Source: a virus
Strand: one strand, 5' to 3'
Length of the DNA: 64,000 nt
Virus record (IMG/VR): IMGVR_UViG_3300028027_000047
Location: 1-64,000 of that record
Part shown: in pieces, positions 1 through 8,707 of the stretch
Layout of the letters: each line of letters begins with the position of its first letter
Numbering within the stretch: position 1 is the stretch's first letter
Notes under the pieces: generated by a model
What the model was told of the DNA's origin: nothing
The model's database searches: none
Seen by the model: the letters and a program-made list of their open reading frames with translations, nothing else
Translations under genes and position numbers: made by a program

Positions 1-135
1 GCAACTGGTCCACAAGGATTAAAAGGTGACACTGGCGCAACAGGCGCAACTGGTCCACAAGGATTAAAAGGTGACACTGGCGCAACAGGCGCAACTGGTC
101 CACAAGGATTAAAAGGTGACACTGGCGAAACAGGC
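1..135 (+). repeat. 45-bp tandem repeat encoding collagen triplets
   Basis: Three consecutive 45-base units (1-45, 46-90, 91-135) are nearly identical at the nucleotide level and each encodes 15 residues, [12 protein letters not shown](A/E)TG. The third unit differs mainly by one Ala-to-Glu codon. The array runs off the left edge, so the copy number is unknown. Near identity in DNA as well as protein points to recent expansion, so rod length may vary between relatives. Confidence 0.95.
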
Positions 136-1500
136 GCAACTGGCCCACAAGGATCTAGCGGCACAGCTGCAACAGTAGCACTAGGATCAGTTACAACAGG
201 CTTAGCTGGATCTTCAGTGTCTATAACAAACTCTGGAACCACATCCGCGGCAATACTTAATTTTACAATTCCTCGTGGAGACACAGGGGCTTCGGGTACT
301 GGAGGATCAACGTTTTCTGGAACAACAGATTCTGTAACTGAAGGAACAGCAAATCTTTATTTTACAAATGAAAGAGCATCTGTTGCAAACAATCAAAGAT
401 TTACAGATGTTTATGTAAACATAAATCAGGCCACAGACGACTTGATGGCATACACAGCAAATAATTATGTAACAATATCAAATCTAGACAACAGATTAGG
501 TGGATATGTTATGGAAGCTGATGCGGATCTAGCGGGAGGGTATGCAAAAATTGGAGTTGCTAGCGGTAAGATATTAGACTCAGTTATTCCTACTACAATT
601 GCAAGAACCTCAGATATAACAGCAGCAATAGCAAATGTTGTAAATGCAGCACCAGACTCATTTGATACTCTTAAAGAAATTGCAGATTATATTTCTACAG
701 ATCAAACAGCTGCATCTTCATTAACTACATTAGTTGGAACTAAGCTTTCTTCTTCAACTGCCGCATCAACATATGCGCCACTTGCTTCACCAACATTTAC
801 TGGAACAGTTTCTGGTATTACAAAATCAATGGTAGGGCTTGGAAATGTGGATAACACTACAGATGCCTTAAAACCAATTTCCCAAGCTACTCAGACAGCA
901 TTAGATGCTAAATTAGCAGTAGCAACCGCATCAACAACATATGCGCCAAAAGCATCACCAACATTTACTGGAACAGTAGATTTTTCTGGTGCAGATGTAG
1001 TTCTAGGAGTACTACCAGCTCAAAGCTTTTCTTCCGTAGGTAAGTATTTAACAAGTAACGGTTCTCAGGCTTCTTGGTCTACAATAAACCTTGCAGACTA
1101 TGCAACTAAATTAAATCCAGTATTTTTGGGAACAGTAGACTTTACCAACGCAACAGTAACTGGAATACAGACTGGTGTGGCAGACAACTCAATAACATCA
1201 GCTAAAATTGCTGATGGAACAATTGTAGACAATGACATTAGCTCCTCAGCAGCAATAGATAAAACAAAAATTTATGGCACAGCGGTTACTAGAACAGACA
1301 TCGGTACAGTAGATAACGCTATGCTTGCTGGATCAATTGCAAATGCAAAGCTTGCAAATTCATCAATTACAATAAACGGAACCTCTGTTGCACTTGGAGG
1401 CTCAACAACAATTTCAGCAGGAGCAAAAACATTCTATAACAATACTGGCGCACTACCTGCTACGGGTATGGTTGCTGGAGATCTTTATATACAGTACTAG
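1..1500 (+). CDS. Collagen-like tail fibre protein, 5' end outside window
   Basis: The reading frame is open from base 1, so the gene starts to the left. The first ~50 visible residues are Gly-X-Y collagen triplets (repeats of [15 protein letters not shown]). They are followed by a beta-rich stretch with the SNSGTT...[11 protein letters not shown] pattern also found in the collagen-like gene at 17460. The rest carries fibre repeats typical of tailed phages, such as [24 protein letters not shown] and [17 protein letters not shown]. The likely role is a trimeric receptor-binding or decoration fibre, with the collagen part as a stiff rod. The next gene begins 7 bases downstream with no clear Shine-Dalgarno, so translation may be coupled. 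Function is inferred from repeats only. Confidence 0.85.
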   Translation, partial: ATGPQGLKGDTGATGATGPQGLKGDTGATGATGPQGLKGDTGETGATGPQGSSGTAATVALGSVTTGLAGSSVSITNSGTTSAAILNFTIPRGDTGASGTGGSTFSGTTDSVTEGTANLYFTNERASVANNQRFTDVYVNINQATDDLMAYTANNYVTISNLDNRLGGYVMEADADLAGGYAKIGVASGKILDSVIPTTIARTSDITAAIANVVNAAPDSFDTLKEIADYISTDQTAASSLTTLVGTKLSSSTAASTYAPLASPTFTGTVSGITKSMVGLGNVDNTTDALKPISQATQTALDAKLAVATASTTYAPKASPTFTGTVDFSGADVVLGVLPAQSFSSVGKYLTSNGSQASWSTINLADYATKLNPVFLGTVDFTNATVTGIQTGVADNSITSAKIADGTIVDNDISSSAAIDKTKIYGTAVTRTDIGTVDNAMLAGSIANAKLANSSITINGTSVALGGSTTISAGAKTFYNNTGALPATGMVAGDLYIQY

Positions 1501-1507
1501 GATATAA

Positions 1508-3313
1508 ATGAAAATACATGATGGAACGACCTGGCAAGAGGCTAAATCATTAAGAATTAATAATGGTTCTAGCTGGGTTTCTGCTGCCAAAGGCTGGGTG
1601 TACGACAATGGATGGAAGTTATCATATCCAAACTACCCTGTACTATCTTCTGGTTTTCTTTCAATTTCTGGAACACCAGTGGCTACAGTAGGAACAACTT
1701 ATACTGCAAATATAGTATGGCTAGTAGATCCAGCATATTTAGCATCTTCATATTCTTATAAATGGTACAGAAGCGGAACATTAATTTCTGGAGCAACTTC
1801 ACAAACGTACCTAACAGTAGTTGCTGATGTTGATAAAATAATATCATGTAGAGTAGAAGCAACTAATGCTAGAGGCACGACCTCGGTTTTACTGGAAACT
1901 GGAGCAACAATACTTCCAAGAATAGCAACCATGGAAGCAGCATTTGACACGACCCTAACCCCCACAGCTACAGTATCTTTAAGTGTAAATGGCTTGTCAT
2001 ATTCAGGATCTTGGTCTTCTAGCAATGCCACAACAGTTTCAATTAGCTCAACTAACGGTCAAGCCTACCCAGATTCATCTGGTGCATCTGGTACGTATTC
2101 TGGAATTGGCTCAGCTGGACCGATTAGAGTAGATGCAAGCTTAACAAATACTAGAAAAAGAGTTTACCTTCAGTGGTCTGCAGCACCAGGAGCAGCATCT
2201 TACGATGTAATCAAGTATGGCAATAATGTTGAAACAAAAGTAAATATTCCATCAAATCAAACAAGCTATATATGGGATAACATTGCAGACGGCAACGAAA
2301 CAAATTATTTTTCAGTATATCCAAAGTCAGCAGTAGCTGGAACAGGATATGGTGTTGTGCAGACTGTCACAGCTTCAAATAAATATGGATCAGCTTCAGC
2401 CTCATCTTCTCTTTACGAGCCATATCCTACTGCCCCAACTAATGTAATTGGTAGTGATGATTCCAGTGCAGATAGTGGATCTTTTTCTTGGTCTGCCTCA
2501 ACTTCGCCAATAGGTAGAACCATACTATATCATTCATATACAATAAATCGAGATGGTTCATATTATACATCTGGAACTACTACTGGTACAAGCGTGGCAG
2601 TTGCTTCAACAGGATCATTCACTATATCTGTAACTGGTTTTGATGGAATATGGACATCAAATGCAGGAACTGGCAGTGGAACTTTTACGGTAAAATCTCC
2701 AGGAACTCCATCTCCTTCTACAAGCGGAGCAGCATATAACCAATTTAACGTATCATGGACTGCAATTACAGGTGCATCATCTTACTCCGTAAAGGTTGGA
2801 ACATCTGCATGGGGAAGCAATATTTTAGACACAACAACAACAAATACCTCTGCAACAATTTCAGGTCTATCTGCCAGCACAACATATTATGTAACAATTG
2901 CTGCTTATAAAAATGGATATGGGTATGGATCAAATGGATATACCACAGGAACTACTACGGTAGATCCAACAGTTAATATATCTGCCCCCAACGTTCAATT
3001 TGAAAGAACTGCAACGCAGATAAAATGGGGAATAGATAATGGATATTGGACAGGACCTTTTGATGCATATGGCATAGAGTGGGAAGTTAGAACAGGGGCA
3101 GGCAGCGGAACAGTTATAACTTCTGGAAACACTATAAACTATACAACAACCATGACAAAGGGACCCGTAAACGGCTATTCTTGGAACTACTGGGTTAGAT
3201 CCACCACAGACCTCCCATACAGCTCCTCTCCAAGATATCTAAGAGCAAGAATGTATGGGTATAATTCGGCTACAAATACATTTGTAGATGGCACTTGGTC
3301 AGGTTGGTCTTAA
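1508..3313 (+). CDS. Tail fibre/adhesin with Ig-like and Fn3-like domains
   Basis: This 601-residue protein starts with a short Trp-rich motif (W-x5-L-x-I-x2-GSSW, then KGWVYDNGW) that resembles N-termini of other phage tail accessory proteins and may be a virion docking element. An Ig-like segment follows (YKWYRSG...ISCRVEATN, about residues 85-120). After it come at least three fibronectin-III-like segments, recognisable by sequences such as SWTAITGASSYSVKV and TTYYVTIAAY. No enzyme motif is visible. It sits among fibre genes and probably contributes to host-surface binding. Its stop codon overlaps the next start as TAATG. Confidence 0.75.
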   Translation: MKIHDGTTWQEAKSLRINNGSSWVSAAKGWVYDNGWKLSYPNYPVLSSGFLSISGTPVATVGTTYTANIVWLVDPAYLASSYSYKWYRSGTLISGATSQTYLTVVADVDKIISCRVEATNARGTTSVLLETGATILPRIATMEAAFDTTLTPTATVSLSVNGLSYSGSWSSSNATTVSISSTNGQAYPDSSGASGTYSGIGSAGPIRVDASLTNTRKRVYLQWSAAPGAASYDVIKYGNNVETKVNIPSNQTSYIWDNIADGNETNYFSVYPKSAVAGTGYGVVQTVTASNKYGSASASSSLYEPYPTAPTNVIGSDDSSADSGSFSWSASTSPIGRTILYHSYTINRDGSYYTSGTTTGTSVAVASTGSFTISVTGFDGIWTSNAGTGSGTFTVKSPGTPSPSTSGAAYNQFNVSWTAITGASSYSVKVGTSAWGSNILDTTTTNTSATISGLSASTTYYVTIAAYKNGYGYGSNGYTTGTTTVDPTVNISAPNVQFERTATQIKWGIDNGYWTGPFDAYGIEWEVRTGAGSGTVITSGNTINYTTTMTKGPVNGYSWNYWVRSTTDLPYSSSPRYLRARMYGYNSATNTFVDGTWSGWS

Positions 3314-3516
3314 TGATGTATAATATTATAACAGCAGAAGAAAAGATTTTTATTATAAACACATACTTAAAAAACCTAAATGGTGAAAAGTATACGCTTA
3401 ATAATAAAATAAACGTAGATTTGACTCAAGATGAGATTTCAGAGATAAACTCTGCCATATCTTTAATTGAAGAAAAGATTCAAGCTATTGAATCGGAAAA
3501 AAGAAATATAAACTAA
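3313..3516 (+). CDS. Small helical protein of unknown function
   Basis: This 67-residue charged, helix-rich protein (ITAEEKIFIINTYLKNL...ISEINSAISLIEEKI) has no recognised family. The start chosen is the ATG overlapping the upstream stop (TAATG); a second ATG follows immediately. A reading frame 18 bases longer is possible but lacks support. The heptad-like C-terminal half suggests a coiled coil. The next gene is a similar small helical protein, so the two may be partners or fibre accessory proteins. Confidence 0.6.
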   Translation: MMYNIITAEEKIFIINTYLKNLNGEKYTLNNKINVDLTQDEISEINSAISLIEEKIQAIESEKRNIN

Positions 3517-3526
3517 GGAGAATACA

Positions 3527-3730
3527 ATGACTACATACACAGCCCTAACTAATGATGAAAAAGCAGCAATTGCTCAAGGAGAAATAAGAAACCTAGAGTA
3601 CCAGATGTATGCACTTGAGGTAAAGCTTATTGCAGAAAATGCAAAGTCCACCCCAGATGCAGAAACAATTGCAGCACTAAACACATCAATTGCAGAAAAG
3701 CAAAGTCAAATTGCAGCGGTTATTGCTTAA
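3527..3730 (+). CDS. Small coiled-coil protein in fibre cluster
   Basis: A good Shine-Dalgarno (AAGGAG) precedes this 67-residue Ala/Glu-rich protein. Residues 10-65 look almost entirely helical (IRNLEYQMYALEVKL, then TIAALNTSIAEKQSQIAAVIA). No known domain is recognised. Its size and composition match the preceding gene, and both lie between fibre genes. A structural or chaperone role for fibres is possible but not demonstrated. Confidence 0.65.
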   Translation: MTTYTALTNDEKAAIAQGEIRNLEYQMYALEVKLIAENAKSTPDAETIAALNTSIAEKQSQIAAVIA

Positions 3731-3738
3731 ATTATAAT
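3711..3738 (+). promoter_or_regulatory. Candidate sigma70-type promoter
   Basis: TTGCAG (3711-3716) and TATAAT (3733-3738) are separated by 16 bases, upstream of the gene at 3784. A second TATAAT lies at 3750-3755. The 53-base intergenic gap is one of the few in this cluster. Confidence 0.5.
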
Positions 3739-3783
3739 TATACATAAGATATAATTAGTTTATGCAATACGCCAGGAGGCAAC

Positions 3784-4338
3784 ATGGCAAGTACTTTTCC
3801 AACAACTAAAGATAATCTATCTAATCCACTTTCAACAGATGAGTTATCTGGACACGCAGCACAGCATGCTAACGCTAATGACGCAATTGAAGCATTAGAA
3901 AATGTAGTCGGTATAACAAACTCAGTAGACTCAAATTCTTTGACATATAAAATAAATGCATTGTCGGAGTCAGTCGGCACACTTTCAAATACAGCAACAA
4001 GCATAGAAACACTTATGGGCCTAGAAGGAAATAATGATCTAACAATTTCTGGTATACAGAATAAGACAACTGTTGACTCCTATGCCTCTGCAGATTATCG
4101 GACAGCATCTTATGCCCTACAGATTGTAAAGGCATCTACTGGAGAGTCCTATTTTTCAAACATCACAGCACTCAGAGGATCTTCTGATATCTATGTATCA
4201 GAATCTAACATTGTAACTAACGCTAATTCATCAATTGCAACGACAGCTTTTGAATCTGCGAATGGTATAATTAGTTTAACAGTCACCCCAGTATCAGGCG
4301 AAGTAACTGTAAGATATTTCAGAACAGCGTTAAAATAA
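3784..4338 (+). CDS. Phage structural protein, fibre/head accessory type
   Basis: This 184-residue protein follows a strong Shine-Dalgarno (CAGGAGG). Its N-terminus (FPTTKDNLSNPLSTDELSG, then QHANANDAIEALENVVG) is a pattern I recognise from structural proteins of several tailed phages. The middle is helical and heptad-like (INALSESVGTLSNTATSIETL). The C-terminal ~90 residues are beta-rich and end in VTVRYFRTALK, similar to the C-terminus of the next gene. That suggests a shared head-fibre or tail-fibre tip fold. The precise location in the virion is unknown. Confidence 0.7.
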   Translation: MASTFPTTKDNLSNPLSTDELSGHAAQHANANDAIEALENVVGITNSVDSNSLTYKINALSESVGTLSNTATSIETLMGLEGNNDLTISGIQNKTTVDSYASADYRTASYALQIVKASTGESYFSNITALRGSSDIYVSESNIVTNANSSIATTAFESANGIISLTVTPVSGEVTVRYFRTALK

Positions 4339-4361
4339 AGCAGTAAGAGGAGTCATAAAAT

Positions 4362-5969
4362 ATGGCAATAGTAAATAAGAATTTTAGAGTAAAAAATGGT
4401 CTTATCGTCGACGGTTCCGTCGCAACGGTAAATGGCTATAACGTATTAACAGAGGCATCAACAGCCTTTATCATCAGCACAGTTGGCGGATCAGCAGATA
4501 CAGCCAATACTCCTAATACTGTAGTAAAGCGTGACGGCTCAGGAAACTTTGCAGCAGGCACAATTACAGCATCTATCGTTGGTAACTTAACTGGTAACGT
4601 AACAGGAACAGTTTCAAGCCTTTCAAACCATGATACTGCCGATCTTGCAGAAGGATCAAATCTATATTTCACAAATGCTCGTGCATTAGCAGCAACAGCT
4701 GCCGCATACGATGCAGCAGGTGCAGCATCAAGCGCACAGGCAAATGCAGCAACAGATGCCACAGCTAAGGTAGCGGCAGAAGCAACAGCACGTAGCTCAG
4801 CAATTGCAACAGCAATTGCAACAGAGGTTACAGACCGAAATGCAGCAATTGCAACAGCAAAAACCGCAGCAGAGGCAACTGCATCAGCAGATGCAACAGC
4901 TAAAGTAGCCGCAGAAGCAGCTCTTAGAATATCAGGAGATGCCGCTTCAGTTTCAACTGCAGCAGCAGATGCCAGTACAAAGGCAGATGCCGCTCAAGCA
5001 GCAGCAATATCTGCTGCAGCAGCTGACGCAACTTCTAAGGCCAACGCCGCTAAATCTGGAGCAGAAGCGACAGCAGCAACAGCGCTCTCAGCTGCAATCG
5101 CAACAGAAGTTTCAAACCGTAACACAGCAATTTCAGATGCAGTAGATTCATTAGTTGATGGCGCACCAGGAATTCTTGACACTTTAAATGAATTAGCAGA
5201 CGCAATTAATAATGATGCTAATTATTCAACAACATTAACAACAGCTCTTGGTACAAAGGCAAACGCAGCAGATGTAGCTTCAAGTTTAGCATCAGCAGCT
5301 TCAACCGCAGCAGCAGATGCAACAGATAAGGTAGCAGCAGAAGCAGCCCTTAGAGTCTCAGGCGATGCAGCCTCAGTCTCAACTGCAGCAGCTGACGCAA
5401 CTTCTAAGGCCAGCGCCGCTCAAGCAGCAGCAATATCTGCAGCAGCAACAGACGCTACTACAAAGGTAGCAGCGGAAGCTACAGCCCGTAACTCAGCAAT
5501 TTCAACAGCAATCTCAGGTGAAGTTACTGATAGAAATGCAGCAATAGCAACAGCCCAGGCTGCTGCACAATCTGCAGCAGAAGCAACAGCAGCAGATGCA
5601 CTTGCAGATGCTAAAGACGGAACAGCACCGTTTACAGTAGTAAATGTAAATGATGTAGCAGCGGTACGAGCAGCGACTACAACAGTTTCTTCAGCTGGAA
5701 CTGTAAATGCTTTAACATGGTCAGGATCTGACTACCGTACAGCAAAGGCACTTGTTAAGCTAAAGAATGGTGTTAATACTCAGGTTTCTGAGGTTCTACT
5801 TACACTTGATACTAGCAATAACGTTTCAGTAACAGAATTTGGTTCAATTAATACAGGAACCGATCTAGGAACAATATCAGCAGCATATGCTTCAGGTAGC
5901 GTTTCAATATCAGTAACAACAACCTACGCATCAACAGATGTAATGGTTTATGCAACACTAATTAAATAA
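4362..5969 (+). CDS. Alanine-rich coiled-coil tail fibre
   Basis: This 535-residue protein has three parts. The N-terminus MAIVNKNFRVKNGLIVDG is shared with the gene at 6034 and is probably a docking motif. Next is a fibre repeat (NLYFTNARALAAT), then about 300 residues of Ala-rich pseudo-repeats (AAADATSKA, TEVTDRNAAIATA) expected to form a long trimeric coiled coil. It is interrupted by the phage fibre motif GAPGILDTLNELADAINND. The C-terminal ~110 residues are beta-rich and end DVMVYATLIK, possibly a receptor-binding tip. A Shine-Dalgarno AAGAGGAG precedes the ATG. Confidence 0.8.
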   Translation: MAIVNKNFRVKNGLIVDGSVATVNGYNVLTEASTAFIISTVGGSADTANTPNTVVKRDGSGNFAAGTITASIVGNLTGNVTGTVSSLSNHDTADLAEGSNLYFTNARALAATAAAYDAAGAASSAQANAATDATAKVAAEATARSSAIATAIATEVTDRNAAIATAKTAAEATASADATAKVAAEAALRISGDAASVSTAAADASTKADAAQAAAISAAAADATSKANAAKSGAEATAATALSAAIATEVSNRNTAISDAVDSLVDGAPGILDTLNELADAINNDANYSTTLTTALGTKANAADVASSLASAASTAAADATDKVAAEAALRVSGDAASVSTAAADATSKASAAQAAAISAAATDATTKVAAEATARNSAISTAISGEVTDRNAAIATAQAAAQSAAEATAADALADAKDGTAPFTVVNVNDVAAVRAATTTVSSAGTVNALTWSGSDYRTAKALVKLKNGVNTQVSEVLLTLDTSNNVSVTEFGSINTGTDLGTISAAYASGSVSISVTTTYASTDVMVYATLIK

Positions 5970-6033
5970 TTAATAAAAGGTATGGGGTCCTTTCAAAACC
6001 CCACCAAAACAATTAGGGGATATGTGAACTTAA

Positions 6034-6405
6034 ATGGCAATAGTAAATAAAAACTTCAAGGTTAAAAATGGCCTTAACGTAGCAGGACCTGCAACATTTG
6101 ATGCAGCAGTAAATGTAGACAACTTAGTCTTAAATTCAACCCCCCTTGCCTTCGATTCATCAACTGGAAGATTAAAGATCCAGATTAATGGTGCTTGGAA
6201 GGAAATTGCCCTTCTAACAGATGCGGCGGAAGACACAAGCGCTTTAACATTTATGGATATTGGATTGGCTATGGATTATAACGGCCAGCCAATCTATACA
6301 GTTTATGCAAACGGAGTAAATACAACAGCCACAAAATTTGCGGATGGTGGAGATTACTCAACAGATACATACAGCATGACCTTTGATTCTGGAACAATTA
6401 ACTAA
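6034..6405 (+). CDS. Short fibre-like protein sharing the MAIVNKNF N-terminus
   Basis: The first 14 residues (MAIVNKNFKVKNGL) repeat the start of the 535-residue fibre just upstream, but the protein is only 123 residues long and lacks the coiled coil. A middle segment (VDNLVLNSTPLAFDSSTGRLKIQINGAWKEI) resembles phage fibre modules. It may be a short fibre, a capping protein or an alternative tip using the same dock. AGGGGA lies 13 bases upstream of the ATG, a little far for a Shine-Dalgarno. Confidence 0.7.
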   Translation: MAIVNKNFKVKNGLNVAGPATFDAAVNVDNLVLNSTPLAFDSSTGRLKIQINGAWKEIALLTDAAEDTSALTFMDIGLAMDYNGQPIYTVYANGVNTTATKFADGGDYSTDTYSMTFDSGTIN

Positions 6406-6434
6406 TTGTTTTGGAATTATTGTAGTGCTATAAT
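6406..6434 (+). promoter_or_regulatory. Candidate promoter with extended -10
   Basis: TTGTTT (6406-6411), a 17-base spacer and TATAAT (6429-6434) preceded by TGC (extended -10) lie directly upstream of the 737-residue fibre gene. It is one of the best -35/-10 pairs in the window. Confidence 0.65.
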
Positions 6435-6466
6435 TACCAAATAAGTCTAAATAAGGGGTGGCAAAT

Positions 6467-8680
6467 ATGTCAACAGTAAGAATTCAAGTAAGAAGAGGTA
6501 CAGCTTCACAGTGGACCTCAGTTAATCCAATTTTGGCAGCAGGAGAAATGGGTGTCGAGTCAGACACCAACCTATTTAAATTCGGTAACGGATCCTCTAC
6601 ATGGACTGCCCTTGCATATGCAAACAATTCAGATGTAGCGATTGGTGAAATATCCCAAGACGCAATTAACACCGCCCTTTCAATGGGAGCGGGACTCACA
6701 AAGTCATACAACGATGGAACAAATACAATCCAGATAACAGTGGACTCAACAGTAGTAGCACTTAAGTCATATGTAGATTCAGCAATCAGCGCATCAGCGA
6801 CAGCAATTGAAAATACAGCAGACTCGACATATTTGCTAGCAGCAGATCTTGGACAAGCAAATGGAGTAGCTTCACTTAATTCTTCTGGTAAAGTTCCAGC
6901 AGGTCAACTAGATATTGCAGAGGCAGTTCAAGACAATATTGCAGGAGCAATAGTTGCAGGTTCAGGCGTTACAAAAGCTTATGACGATACATTAAATACA
7001 ATAACATTAGAAGTAGACACATCAACGATTGCTTCAAAGTCTTATGTTGATTCAGGCATTTCAGCAGAATCAACAACTAGACAGTCTGGCTTAAATTCAG
7101 CTATAAATGCTGAAGTAACTGCTAGAACTTCAGCAATAGCTCTTGCAAAGTCTCAGGCAATCACAACAGCAGGAACATACACAGATACAGCAATTACTAA
7201 TTTAGTAAATGGCGCACCTGCAGTTCTAGATACCCTTAATGAGCTTTCAGCAGCACTTGGAGCAGATGCAAATTTTGCAACTACGGTTGCTACAAATATT
7301 TCAACAGCAGTAACAACTGCAGCTTCTTACACAGATGCACAGGTAAATATCGCAGTAGGAAATGCTCAAACTGTACAGACTGCACATGCAAATAAGACAA
7401 CATCTGTTCATGGTATTGCAGACACTTCTTTGCTTGCAACCACTTCAGATGTTGCAACTGCTAAATCAGAAGCAATTGCAGCAGCATCTACAGATGCCAC
7501 TACAAAAGCTAGCGCAGCACAGGCAGCAGCAATATCAACAGCAGCAACCGCGTCAGCAGCAGCAGTATCAACAGCAGCTTCAACCGCAGCAGCAGATGCA
7601 ACTACAAAAGCTAATGCAGCACAGGCAGCAGCAGTTGTAACAGCAGGAACTTATACAGATACATCTATTGGTGCAGAAGTAACTGCAAGAAACTCTGCTA
7701 TAACTGCAGCAGTCTCCGCAGAAACAGCAGATCGCTCTTCAGCAATCTCTGCAGCAGTAGCAACAGAAGTATCAAATAGAAATTCAGCGATTGCATCACA
7801 TGAAGCAGACACAACAAATGTTCATGGTATTGCAGACACTTCAGCGCTTGCAACCACAGCACATATCACAACACATAATTCAGATACCACAGATGTTCAC
7901 GGTATTGCAGACACTTCAGTTCTTGCAACAGATACAACAGTTGCAACTGCTAAATCAGAAGCAATTGCAGCAGCGGGAACAGCAGCTGATACAAAGGTTT
8001 CAACTGCGGTAGCAGCACTTACAAAGTCTTCAGTAGGACTTGCAAATGTTGACAATACAGCAGATGCATCAAAGCCAGTTTCAACAGCACAGGCTACAGC
8101 AATTGCAACTGCTAAATCAGAAGCAATCGCAGATGCAACATCACAAGTAAATGCACTATTAACAGGAGCTCCAGCAGCACTCAATACACTTGATGAACTT
8201 GCAGCAGCACTTGGTGATGACGCAAACTTCGCATCAACAGTTACAACTAATTTAGCAGCAAAAGCACCTCTTGCTTCACCAACATTTACTGGTACAGTAA
8301 CAGTTGCAGCAGCAGGAGTAGCATTTACAGACGGAACACAAACAAAAGCTGGAGTGCCGTCATTAACAACTACAACAACTACAGTTTCAGGAGCTTATAA
8401 CTTGTCAACTGGTGGACTTGCTCTGCGGGATCAGCTAGTTAATATTGCTGGAGCATTTGCAATTACAGTTCCAACGAATACAACAACAGCATATCCAGTT
8501 GGAACATCAATTGATTTCTGGCAATCATCTGGCGCAGGCGGAGCAAGCTTTGCACCAGTAGATGGCACAGTTACAATTTATTCAACACCAGGATCAACAT
8601 TAAGAGCACTATATTCATCAGCAACACTAACTAAAGTTGGAGCTAATGCATGGTTACTTGCTGGAGATCTAAAAGCTTAA
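6467..8680 (+). CDS. Long tail fibre with RGT-type N-terminal domain and Ala-rich shaft
   Basis: The N-terminus (VRIQVRRGTASQW...NPILAAGEMGVESDTNLFKFGNGSSTW, split here) is the common phage-fibre N-terminal module also seen in major tropism determinant-type proteins. An Ala-rich coiled-coil shaft follows, with repeated NVHGIADTSALATT, TEVSNRNSAIA and GAP(A)xLDTLNELSAALG motifs. The C-terminal ~110 residues are beta-rich (AITVPTNTTTAYPVGTSIDFWQ) and probably form the tip. I chose the ATG at 6467, 8 bases after AAGGGG; a GTG at 6458 is in frame but overlaps the Shine-Dalgarno. Length is 737 residues. Confidence 0.85.
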   Translation: MSTVRIQVRRGTASQWTSVNPILAAGEMGVESDTNLFKFGNGSSTWTALAYANNSDVAIGEISQDAINTALSMGAGLTKSYNDGTNTIQITVDSTVVALKSYVDSAISASATAIENTADSTYLLAADLGQANGVASLNSSGKVPAGQLDIAEAVQDNIAGAIVAGSGVTKAYDDTLNTITLEVDTSTIASKSYVDSGISAESTTRQSGLNSAINAEVTARTSAIALAKSQAITTAGTYTDTAITNLVNGAPAVLDTLNELSAALGADANFATTVATNISTAVTTAASYTDAQVNIAVGNAQTVQTAHANKTTSVHGIADTSLLATTSDVATAKSEAIAAASTDATTKASAAQAAAISTAATASAAAVSTAASTAAADATTKANAAQAAAVVTAGTYTDTSIGAEVTARNSAITAAVSAETADRSSAISAAVATEVSNRNSAIASHEADTTNVHGIADTSALATTAHITTHNSDTTDVHGIADTSVLATDTTVATAKSEAIAAAGTAADTKVSTAVAALTKSSVGLANVDNTADASKPVSTAQATAIATAKSEAIADATSQVNALLTGAPAALNTLDELAAALGDDANFASTVTTNLAAKAPLASPTFTGTVTVAAAGVAFTDGTQTKAGVPSLTTTTTTVSGAYNLSTGGLALRDQLVNIAGAFAITVPTNTTTAYPVGTSIDFWQSSGAGGASFAPVDGTVTIYSTPGSTLRALYSSATLTKVGANAWLLAGDLKA

Positions 8681-8707
8681 TTAATATAAAATAAAAAGGG
8701 GTATAAG

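Noticed and set aside
1-135. Regular 45-bp repeats as a CRISPR-like array
   Set aside because: The units are contiguous without spacers and are in frame as collagen triplets.
5970-6033. TGGGGT...ACCCCA hairpin as a terminator
   Set aside because: The stem is short, the loop is 9 bases and no T-run follows on the plus strand; an attenuator cannot be excluded but is not supported.
7362-8012. Gln-rich open frames on the plus strand
   Set aside because: They are frame-shifted readings of GCAGCA-type alanine codons in the long fibre gene and have no start signals.
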